From positions 51,819,797-51,883,796 of the forward strand of contig CM045738.1 of NCBI GenBank assembly GCA_024760905.1: a DNA stretch of 64,000 nt, in the 5' to 3' direction. This DNA is from Plotosus lineatus. Its lineage: Eukaryota; Chordata; Actinopteri; Siluriformes; Plotosidae. Every line of letters begins with the position of its first letter. Position 1 is the first letter of the stretch. The translations under genes and the position numbers were made by a program. Under the pieces are notes generated by a model. It was not told where the DNA came from, did not search any database, and saw only the letters and a list, made by a program, of their open reading frames with translations. This document shows positions 1-12,186 of this stretch, one piece after another.

Positions 1-135
1 TGTATGTGTGTGTGATAGCGTGTGTTTGTGTGCAGGTTTGTCTATATGTGTGTGAGTGAGTGTGTTTATGTGTGAATATATTGTTTTGCCAGTGTGACTG
101 AGTTTGTTTATGTGTGAGTGTGTGCATGTATATAT

Positions 136-265
136 CTTCTTCTTTTCCTTTCGTCTTTTCCCTTCAGGGGTCGCCACAGCAAATCATCTGCTTCCATCTC
201 ACCTTATTCTCTGCATCTTCTTCTCTTACACCAACTACCTTCATGTCCTCCTTCATGTATATGTG
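136..265 (-). mobile_element. RTE LINE 3'-end fragment, antisense
   Basis: Matches, on the minus strand, the last about 125 bases of the RTE family, including GGCGACCCCTGAAGGG and the GATGGAAGCAGATGATTTGC segment. In the itga7 intron upstream of the first exon in the window; the rest of 1-745 is GT-rich or dispersed repeat. Confidence 0.8.
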
Positions 266-745
266 TGTATATTTTAAATATTACTTTAGTGCTTTTGTTT
301 TGCTCTTGGGCAGGGTGATGCAGTGGGTAACACGTGCGTCTCACAGCAAGAAAGGTTTGCGGTTCCAAGCTTGTTGAGGGTGTTTTTCTGTCGAGTTTGT
401 ATGTTCTTCCCGTGAATTTGTGAGTTTTCTCCGGGTAGTCCGGTTTTCTGGAACAGTCCACAGACATGCTCATTAGGCTAACTGGTTGTTCCAAATCGCA
501 CCCAGGTGTGAGTGTTAATAATTGTGTGTGCTCCTGTGATGGTCTGGCAAGCTGTTCAGGGTTTACCCCACCTTCACCCCAGAACCTGGTGAGGACTGTG
601 TGATCTTTGATGTCCTATGAACAACTGTTTATAGAGCAGTGTGTGTCTAATCTTTTTTGATTTGGTTGGTCGGATGTGATGAATGCGTACTGAATGTAGA
701 AAATAGTACAGCCTGCTAAAGGTGGAACCCTCATTTTCCTTTTAG

Positions 746-873
746 GTTCTGGATGGATTAAACTCTGGAGTGTCCTGTTTCGGATATTCTATATCTGGAG
801 GTTTGGATATTGATGGGAATTCGTATCCTGATCTGGCGGTTGGATCCCTCAGCGATCAGGTGGTTTTGTTTAG
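746..873 (+). CDS. itga7: itga7 exon with the last FG-GAP repeat
   Basis: First coding exon in the window, between acceptor tttccttttag and donor gtacgt. It encodes an FG-GAP blade of the beta-propeller head with a DxDxNxYPD calcium-binding loop (DIDGNSYPD), followed by LAVGSLSD, the usual end of the alpha-3/6/7 propeller. It enters in phase 0 and leaves with two bases of an Arg codon. Confidence 0.9.
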
Positions 874-928
874 GTACGTCACACTGTTCTTCCTATAGCA
901 CATCAAACAGCTTGAGTCTGCACTCTAA

Positions 929-988
<60 letters not shown>

Positions 989-1028
989 ATGTGTATATGT
1001 GTGTGAGTGCATGTGTGTACCCACCTGT

Positions 1029-1084
<56 letters not shown>

Positions 1085-1813
1085 ACCCTGTAAGCCTGTA
1101 TTAAGGTACATTGTAAACATGTACATATTAGCAAGTGGCTTGTTTCCAGGTCACGGCCAGTGATCCATGTAACCAGGAAGACTTCAGTGGAGCCTAAACA
1201 GATTGACCTGACACAGCATAACTGTAAGGGCCAAGACGGAGTGTGGTGAGTTTCAAAGAAGTCGTCTGTCATAGTATTCATATTCATTCATACATTCACT
1301 TTCTAAGTGGCTTCATCCAATTAGGATCGTGAAAAGGCTGGTACTCATCTCAGCTGACTCTCGCTGAAGGTGGGGTACACCCTGAACAGCTCACATGCAA
1401 CCTAATGAACAGCCAATAGGTCTACTGTGCCTGTTTTAGACTGTGGGAGCAAACCGGACTACCTGGAGGAAACCCACACAAACATTTACAGCATTTGGCA
1501 GATGATCATATCCAGAGCAACTTACAATTATCATTTTTTTAATACAACTGAGTAATTGATGGTTAAGGGCCTTGCTCAAGGGTCCGATAGTGGGGATTGA
1601 ACGGCTGACCTTCGGATCAGCAACCATTGCTTTCTCCCTTAAGTCACCACTGCCCATACACAGGGAGAAGATACAAATACCACACAGAAACACCTGGAGC
1701 ACGGGAATCAAACTCAGGCCTTCTTGCCGTGCGCCAGACGTGTGAATCACTGCACGCTATTATGATCATTATTATTCATATTTTGATTATTTACATATTT
1801 CTAGAACAATTTA

Positions 1814-1872
<59 letters not shown>

Positions 1873-1964
1873 AATTCTTGTGTTTTGTTTCTATTAGTAC
1901 TGAGGTGAAGGCCTGTTACAAATATACAGCTCATCCCAAGTCTTATTCACCTGACATCAGTAAG

Positions 1965-2026
<62 letters not shown>

Positions 2027-2264
2027 TTGCCAACTACACCCACTTATATAAACATTTTGATGAAACTGTATTTTTGTGTTCTTTTTGTAGCTCTTGGAAT
2101 TCATTTTGAGGCAGACACCGAACGCAGGAAGTTAGGGCTGCAGCACAGAGTTTATTTTTTGGGTCGAAGATCATCCGAGCCGGAGTATGTTCATTCTGAA
2201 GAAGTGGAGCTGAGAGGACAAAATTACTCAGCCTGCCAGACTGCCACCTTCGTACTGCAGGTAT

Positions 2265-2312
<48 letters not shown>

Positions 2313-5300
2313 GCAAACAATCAGGTCAAGACTTTTTGCTGCAATATATCTTGAAAAGAGTGAGGTTTTGGACATTTCCAGAATGGAGCAATGTCACTGA
2401 TGTAATTGTAATTGCACAGGGAGCAGTGAAAAAAGGAGTAGGGAAAAGAAAGTATGGTGTCGTGCAGGGGTCGGGAACCTTTTTGGCTGAGAGAGCCATG
2501 AACACCACATATTTTTAAATGTAATTCTGTGAAAGCCATACAATATGTTTAAAACTAAAAATACAAGTAATGTGTGCATTTTTTGTAATTTCAACACTTT
2601 TAAAGTACAATAAGTCTCTGAATTATTTTAAATAATATTGTTATTGCTGTTGCTAATCAATGATGAGTATTTCTTACCATTAATGCGACTTCTGGTGCTG
2701 CATGGTTTTGCTGATGGCTTTGTAGTCTGGTTGATACTTGGTGAAGTTAAGCTTCATGCAGGCTTTGAGACTTCCATCCGTTAAATGTGATCGTAGGTTG
2801 GCCTTAATGTTCTTTAGAAGTGAGAAAGACTGCTCACATGTATACACAGAGCCAAACATTGTCAGTACAGCAATACTCACACACTGCAGTGTGTGGTATG
2901 TGACGGGAAGCACGTTCCGAGTTTTGACAATCAGCTGGGGTTGAATGTGGGGTTGAAGTTTTTGCATTTCTGCCCACTTGTGTTGGCTCGCCAACTCTGC
3001 TTGCTGTCGTGCAAGTCTTTCCAAATCTTCATTCAGTGACTTGAACTTATTCACCCACATGTCTGAGGCCTTCAGGTCAGCAGCTTGTAGCTCAAAATCT
3101 CTGACGGAGACACCAGGGATGTAACTCAGGTCAGCGCTGTCCACTGCACACTCGTGCGGATGGGTGATGAACTTAAAAAGACGACTGCACTCGCAAAATT
3201 CTCCAAAGCGCGCTTTGAATGACTGCAGGAGATGAGATGTGAAGCCTGCTAGCTGCTGAAGATCAAAATGTTGAGCAGGGTCACTTGCTGTGCATGCATC
3301 TTTAAACTCTCCCAGTTTTTCAAAGTGTAGTAAACGACCTATTTCAATGTCGGCGATGAAGAGTTGTAGCTTGTTTTCAAATGCAAACACTGCTTGTTGC
3401 AGGGATAAGATTGTATTTCCAACACCTTGCATTTTCACATTGAGCTGGTTTAGATGTTCAGTCATATCCATGAGATAGTAAAACTTCAGGAGCCACTTAA
3501 TGTCAGCTAACTTGGGATGCTCGACATTTTTCATTTCAAGAAAAGTCCAGATTTCGCTCAGACAAGCCGCAAAACGACTGAGCACCTTCCCCCTTGACAA
3601 CCAATGCACGTTGCTATGCAGAAGCAGACTAGGATAATTATTCCCAACTTCATCCAGCAGTGTTTTAAACTGGCGATCATTTAAAACTAGGGTAACAATA
3701 AAGTTGACCACTCGAACGACCAGCGACATCACCTCACCAAGCTGCTCGCCACACATCTGAGCACAAAGTGCCTCCTGATGTAGAATGCAATGAAAACTTA
3801 GGATGTGTCTCTTTTCAAGTTCACGAAGAAGCGCCACGAATCCTCTGTTTTTCCCCACCATGCACGGAGCACCATCAGTGCACACCGAAACAAGTTTATC
3901 CATCGGTAGATATTTTAACTGAAAGACTTTCCTTATGTAGTGTGTCACTAACAACATACCTTGCAATCACGCTGAACTGGGCTAAATTGCTTACGTCTGT
4001 TGACTCATCTAAAGTGAGAGAAAAAAACGGTGCTGCATTTATGTCCTTCACTTGCGTTGCCTCAATTTGATTTGACATCATGATGGTACGATCGTGAACA
4101 GTTCTTGCCAACAGAGGAATGTATTTTATCCGTTTAATTATCTTGTCTTTATCCGAAAAGTCATCAAAAAGTTCATTGGCAACATCAAGCATGAATGCTT
4201 TGGCATACTCCCCATCTGTGAATGGCTTTCCGTTTCTCACAATTGCTAAAGCGCCAGCAAAGCTAGCTGAATTCCAGTCACCTTGTTGGGTCCAAACACG
4301 GAATTGCTGCTGACTAACTTGCACTCTTGATAGTAGCTCTTGACATGCTTTCTTCCTGCTGTCCATCGCACGATATTTTGATGCAAATGTAATATCGCGG
4401 GTGTCGAAGTGCCGCTTTATATTTGACCTTTTCATAGATGCAATTTTATCATTGCATATTAGACACACTGCAGAACCTGCTCTCTCCACAAAGGCAAATT
4501 CCTCTGTCCATTCCTGCTGAAAAGTACGATACTCCTCGTCTTTTTTTCTTTTAGCCATCTTCTCAAAAGGATTTCTAAAATTAGCCGATAACGCGATTAA
4601 ACCGAGGGAAGTTTATGTCCTGATCTCACTCACATGCGTACATCGGCCGCTATTTTCGACAGCAAAATACGGCAACCCCACTTGAACAGTGTCTCTGCCT
4701 CATCTGTGTTGCCTATGTGATTGATAGGTAGATAAATAGATAGATAGACACAACGACATGTATGTTTGCCACTTTCCAACTAAAATTACTGTGAACCGGC
4801 TTTCTAGTCGCTGGTTCGCGCATGCACAAAAAAGTCTAACGAAACATTTTTTTTAATAATTAAAGATTTGTCTGCGAGCCAGATGCAGCCGGCAAAAGAG
4901 CCACATCTAGCTCGCGAGCCATAGGTTCCTGATCCCTGGTGTAGTGCATAGGAGGTAGGGAATAGAGAGAAGGGAATAGGGGGCCTTTAATTCCCAGCTC
5001 TGGCAGAACTACAAGCACATCCCGATAGAGGCAGGGGACATGGAATTCGAATATGCTATGTGTCGTGCCTCTATTATTGAGGTGGTAGCCCATGGCTGTG
5101 GTTAGAAGGCCATTTGAAGGTCATTCGTGCCCCTTGTGGAAGTAACCCCCAAACCTGGCGGGGAAATGAGGCATATCAGCTGAAAAATTAGGTATATCAG
5201 GTCTTTTTGTCATATAAGGCTGCTGACAAGTACCAGCAGGCCAAACATGCTACAGCCTGGGGTGTTGCCAATGCAAAATCACAAGTGTGGGAGGAGTTCG

Positions 5301-6965
5301 GTGAGGGCCTGGAAAGTGACTATCAATTGGCCATAAAAAGGTTGACACGTCTGTGCAACATCCCATGGTCATTTTGGACAGTACATCTGGATTGGCAAAC
5401 CGGGGTGGTAGTTCCCCTTTTTAAAAATATGGACTGGATGCGTTCCAATTATCGCGGTTACACCTCTCATCCTGCCCAGGAAAGTCTATGCAGGAGTACT
5501 GGACAGGATGATCCGACTAATTGTTGAACCTCGGATTCAGGAGGAGTAATATGCTTTTCATCCTGGTTGCGGCAGTCTTGACCAGCTCTATATACTCTAT
5601 CAGATCCTGGAGGGGGTGTGACCATGTCCCTTGGGTTTATCTTGTAGGGTATGTTCTAGTAGTATGGTATACCTAACCTGTTGCTATGGGCCATTGGTCT
5701 TTGTACTACCAGAGACAGAGCCTAGTCTGCATTGGTAACAACAGGTCAGATTCGTTTCCGGTGAGGGTAGGAGTCCACCAAGGCTGTCAGTTGTCATCAA
5801 TTCTAGTCATTATTTTTATGGACAAAATTTCTAGGTGCAGCCAAGCCATTGATGGGTTCTGGTTTGGTGGCCATAGGTTCTCGTGCCTGCTTTTTGCAAA
5901 TGGTGTTGTCCTTTAGGCTTCATCAAACTGAGACCTCTAGCTCTCATTGGAACGATTTATTCGCAGCTGAGTGCAAAGTGGTCAGGTGCATCAGCACTTA
6001 TAAGTAGAAGGCCGTGGTTCTCAACTAAAAAAGGGTAGCATTCACCTTAGGACCTAGAATGAGGTCTTGCCCCAAGTGGTGGAGTTTAAGCATCTCGGAT
6101 TTAAGCATCTTCATTAGCGATTAAAGGAATAGGATCAGTGAGGCATCTGAAACAGTGTATGATTCATGTTTTTATGAATTCTTGTCCTGCAGGAGAACAT
6201 CAGGGATAAACTGAGTCCAGTCTCAATCACTATCACACACACCATAAAGAGGACACTGCACAACGGGCACAGTGTCCATCATTCACGCCATCGTCTGGGC
6301 CATCTCACCCCCATCCTGAGTCTCACGATCCCTAACACAATCCACTCTGAGGTAACACTCTTAATCGAGGATAGGTTTCAGAGCTCTTCCTCCACCTATA
6401 CCTAAGCTTTTTCAAAATACAGACGCTACCCATACGAGGCAATGGTAGTCTAGTGGTATAGGGTGCTGGATCGCTGATCCAAAGGTTGGGGGTTCGAGTC
6501 CCACTCTCCACATGGTTGTCACTGCCCCCCCCCCCTCGTGCAGCTAACTGGGTTATCAAAGGCGGGCCATATCTCTCACTGTCTATGGTGAGAGGCATGT
6601 AAAAGAACCATTGCTGACTTTCGTAAAGAGTAGGCTGCAAAGTCGTCAGCGTGTTTCTGTCCCTTGCTAAAAGGGTTGTGACAGGAAGGGCATCCGACGT
6701 AAAAACCTCTGCCAAATGAAACGTGCGAATCAGATGATTTGCTGTGGCGACTCCCGAGTAAAAGGGAAAAAGCCGAAAGGAAGACAGACAGACAGACGCT
6801 ACCCTACTTATGAACATTTGTTTCACGAACATCCGGACATAAAAGCATGGCTGTCCGGAGTGGCTGTAAGTTAGATTTTGTATTGTGTGCCTATTATTCT
6901 GTGCGCCTAATCTGTGTAGTGCAGCACTCTCCTCTGCCCACGCCGTCGTTTCTTATAGCAACACT

Positions 6966-6996
<31 letters not shown>

Positions 6997-7153
6997 ATAT
7001 ACAGTACAAACTCGTATAGGTTACTTATACAAGCTTTAAACATATGTTCCCCTCTAAAGAACGCCCTGTAAAGACTTACGAACAAATTCATCTAATGAAC
7101 GGCCATTCGAAATGTATCTCGTTCGTAAATTGGGTAGCGTTTGTATTCATTTC

Positions 7154-7225
<72 letters not shown>

Positions 7226-7824
7226 GTTCAGGTGCACTTTATCAGGGAGGGTTGTGGTGATGACCAAATCTGTCAAAGCAACCTGAAACTGAGCTACAGG
7301 TTTGGGACCCGACCCTCAATTTCGGATCTCTTCATTGCTTTACCTATGTAAGACTCTCTCATATTGTTACTCTATCTGTGTTTTTCCCTGACTGGATGCT
7401 TGTCTCATCTTCTGACTCACCTTCTGAGATGAGTGTTAGCAAATCTGTGATTTTTGAGTATGAAAATATGACTTGCCTGATTGCAATACTTCCGTTCTCC
7501 TTTACCACCCTCGCTCAATTTACTGGTCAGTTCTCTGTCATTTAAAGTGAAGGTCACAATGCCTCTCGCTGTTACACACAGAGCATTGCAGGACCAAACT
7601 GTATGTGTGTGTATTTGTGTGCGCGCGCGCGTGTGTATACAGGGGGGAGGATGGTGTGCCTGTACTTTCACTTCCTGATCAGAAGTCAGTTGTTTTAGAG
7701 GTGACAGTGACAAACACACCCAGTGACCACAACTATCCTGGAGAGGATGGAGATGATGCCCATGCTGCACAGCTCATAGTCACACTGCCAAACACCCTTA
7801 CCTACTCTGGGGCCAGGGGCCAGG

Positions 7825-7876
<52 letters not shown>

Positions 7877-8017
7877 TTTTAATTGAATGTAAAACAGTGA
7901 AAACTCTGCGGTGGTGTGTGTGTGTGTGTTTGGTAGGTGATGTGTGAGGCAAATCAGAATGGCTCCCAAGCAGTGTGTGAACTCGGAAATCCACTAAAGA
8001 GAAATGCTGTGGTATTC

Positions 8018-8067
<50 letters not shown>

Positions 8068-8098
8068 TATTTATTTACTGAAAAATTGTGTCCTAAAA

Positions 8099-8133
<35 letters not shown>

Positions 8134-10590
8134 GTGATTATTTTAACTTCCAGTTGACATTCTTTGTTATTTTGAGCACATCTGACATCACCATGGAAGC
8201 CTCATTTTTATCAGTCAACCTGCAGATGTCTACGTGAGTCAACATTCTTACAATACTAACTAAAATAAATAGAAAATTAAAAAATAAGGCTCTTGACAGG
8301 CGCATCGACAATTAACTCAGAGAATGCAAGCTCAAATCCTGGCTAATGCCTCAGCCATCCGTGACTGGGAGTCCATGAGTGCTAAGTGACTGTCACTCAT
8401 GTTCTCAGCTAACAATGTCTGTGATGGTGTGTGTAATAATTCCATGTCACTCACAGCGATCGCCAGTCAATCATGGGCATCTGTGAGATCATTTGTATGA
8501 GGGGGCAGGTAGTGCTTTCCCTCTGAGTGTGTTAGGCTGCCCCCAAATACTCATGTGACACAGTTCGAAAAGAGGCGTGTTACTAGCATTGCATGTCATA
8601 TAGGGGGCATGTGCATATTTTTGCCCCTGCCTGGTTTGTGCTCGTATGAGAGGGAAGTCCATATAGTAGGCCCTCGTTATTTGCGGGGGTTCGGTTCCAG
8701 CAAATAAAGATAATCCGCGAGTTCAATACCCAGAAGTAAAACCCCACGTATCATATTACATGCGCGAATGATCAGCCGGAAGTAAAATACTATGTATCTA
8801 TTACATGCGCTAAAATATGTTTCTTAAACACATTCTATAGACAGTCTTACTCATTAATACAGTATTAATGTAATAAAATGTAGTAATGATTAAGAAAAAC
8901 TTACTTTTGTACTTTAATATTTATTGATAATAAAATATAAACATTATACAGCATATATTAGAGGGCGCTTCCTTGAGGGTGATGTCGTGGAGTTCTCAGA
9001 GTCATGTTGTTTCTTTGTTTGTTTTGATTTGTTTTATTGGTTGTTTTGTATGTTGCTTTGTTTGTTCATTTTTTGCACTATGCTCGTCTATGACCAGGCA
9101 ACCCTAGTACAGCTATGACAGTGCAGTACTTTTGTATGTTTAGAAATGAGCATGCTTAAATCCTATCCTGAGCTAACATGCTACGGCAGCTCAATGCCAG
9201 CAGCACCCCAGATAACAATAAGCCCAGGCGGAGACGTGGCAGGCAGGGAGGGGCTGAACGGCAACTCCAGTGCTTGGTTAGCAGTGAAAGGTGAGCACTC
9301 CCAGTCATATTGCATAGAATATTAGCTCAGGATAGGAGTTGAGCGTGCTCAGTTCTAAACGTCCAAAAGGAGTGCACTATCATAGCTGTAGTAGGGTTGC
9401 CTGGTCATAGACAAGCATAGTGCAAAAAACAAACAACAATATACAAAACAACAAAAAAAAGAGAAAAGAAACAATTTGACTCTGAGAACTCCGTGATGTC
9501 GCCCTCTAGATAGCGCCATCTTGGAGAGGTCATGTTCAACGTAAAAGGACATGAAGCGTAATTATTCAAGTTTAATCTCACACACAAACATTCTAAACAT
9601 TGACTTAGGTGCTGTACTGGAATAATAATTTTAAAACATTAATACTACAGTGCTTTTCAACAGTTCAGATGATTATTACTTTTCAGGCACTTCAGAGGAA
9701 ACTGTCGTTTCTTCAGGAGAAAGTCTTGTTTCTTCAGGAGAGACATCCAACGTCATTACCTTTTTCAGGCACTTAGCCAGTGTTTGAGTGTCATCATAGA
9801 GCTTAACTGGTAATTAAAACACTTTAAAGAAGGCTCATTGACAACTTGTGTGCGAATGCGGAAAAAGGGGCGTTTACATCATCTCAACCAATCAGCAGGA
9901 AGGAGGACAGCCATTGGCTGAATTTAAATCCTGTGACAGTTGCTCGGCAGTCCACGAATATGCGCATGCTCTCGTGCCAAACCGCGAATAGTCAAGGGCC
10001 TACTTTATGTGATGGGTAGGAATTGGATATGAATAAATTGGGGAGGAAAATGGAGCAAAATCAAAAAGGAAAAATAAAGTTGTAATTCAGTTATAATTGT
10101 AACAGAGTGTTTATTGCCTGCAGGATCAGTGAGCAGTTCGACCTGTCTCCTGTCACAGCTCTCGCTCGTGTTGTGATTGACCTTCCTCTCTCTATCAGCG
10201 GGTATCGCACAGTGTGTGTGTTGGTGTGTGAATGTGCGAGTGTGTTGGTATGTGACAGTGTGTGATGATTATGTGTATGACAATGTGTGTAGAGGTGTTT
10301 GTAATGTGTATGATTGTGTGATGTTGCAAGCGATTGTTATTGCAATGGTGTTATTGTGAGTGTGTATGAGACAATGTGATGTGTGTGAGATGGTGTGTGT
10401 AATGATGTTATTGTGTGTGTCTATGTGATCGAGAGAGAGAGAGAGAGAGAGTGTGTGTGTGCATGTGTGAAAGACAGTATTATGGTATGTGATGTGATGG
10501 TGTGTGTATCAGTGTAAGTGATGTGTTAGATGGTGTGATTGTGTGTGTGATGATGTGTATGATGCTCTATGTAATAGTGTCTGTGTGAAG

Positions 10591-10624
<34 letters not shown>

Positions 10625-10754
10625 TGCTGTGATGGTCTGATGGTGCAGGGGACAGTGTAATGGTGTAAATGATACATAATAGAGTCTATGTAATGGTGTA
10701 CATGTAGGAGATGGTGAGGTGGTGTTATTGAGTGTGTCATGCTGTGTGTGAGAT

Positions 10755-10795
<41 letters not shown>

Positions 10796-11110
10796 GTGTG
10801 TGTGTGTGAGAATGTGTGTGAAATGGTGTGATAGTATGTATGACAATGTGGTGTGGGTGATGATGTGTTTAACAGTGTGTATGTCTGTGTGATGGGGTGC
10901 TTGTGTGAGATGGTGTCATGGTGATGATGGGGTGTGTGTGTGTTTGAGTGTGTATGTGTGATGGTGTATTTGTATGATGTGTTGTACAGAGTTGCTCGTC
11001 CTCATCAGCTGTTCTTCAGTGGGACAGTTCGAGGTGAGAGTGCAATGGAGACACTGGAGCAAACAGGAAGTGAAGTGGAACTTGAGTTCACTGTAAGATC
11101 AACACATGCG

Positions 11111-11159
<49 letters not shown>

Positions 11160-11280
11160 ACACACACACACATTATACAATAATTAATTTTATACAACCT
11201 CACACACGCACATTATACACAAAATCATTATGATGTAGCTGTGTTATTAGTCAGTCATTAATTTATTTAACTTGTGTATT

Positions 11281-11339
<59 letters not shown>

Positions 11340-11774
11340 AGGTGTCTAACAGTGGTCAGTCTCTGCAGACTCTCGGTTTAGCATTTCTCAACATCATGTG
11401 GCCTCACGAGCTGGCAAACAAAAAATGGCTGCTTTACCCGACGAGTTTACACGCAAACCATCCACACACACACTGCACACACCGCTCAGCACTCAACCCG
11501 CTCCACCTCAAACACACACCCTACACACCCTCGCCACACACACAGCAACTACAGGTATGAGATAAAACTCAGTGCATTTTTGTGTGAGATTAAAGAGCTG
11601 TGATACTTCATGTAACTGTCGTCTCTGAGCTAATAACATACTTGATGAATGTGCAATAAAGGTCCGAAAAACTCGCTCATATCCTGAGGATGAAGGAGAA
11701 GCCCCGATAAAGAACAACTTAAATGAGAAGACACCAGCCGTCTCTGCTAATGAGAAACGCAAATCCCTCAAACT

Positions 11775-11852
<78 letters not shown>

Positions 11853-11979
11853 AGTGTGTGAGAGTGTGTGAGAGTGTGTGTGAGAGAGAGAGACTTGCCA
11901 ACTACTAACACTTGTATAAACATTTTTGCCCATTCCAACTACACACACGCACATGTAAAACACAGGTATTCGTGTATAA

Positions 11980-12049
<70 letters not shown>

Positions 12050-12081
12050 TATAAAACTCAGGTGTTTATGTATTGTGTGTG

Positions 12082-12125
<44 letters not shown>

Positions 12126-12129
12126 ATAA

Positions 12130-12186
<57 letters not shown>

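Noticed and set aside
810..1287. Long open frames of Cys-Val or Thr-His repeats (many places, both strands)
   Set aside because: They are translations of (GT)n/(CA)n arrays and have no other protein character.
2680..4558. Domesticated GTF2IRD2- or ZBED-like host gene
   Set aside because: It has terminal inverted repeats, 8-base duplications and a frameshift, and lies antisense in an itga7 intron.
6438..6515. Functional tRNA genes (also at 13697 and 50750-50827)
   Set aside because: The tRNA-like heads have no complete cloverleaf and continue into SINE bodies with target duplications.
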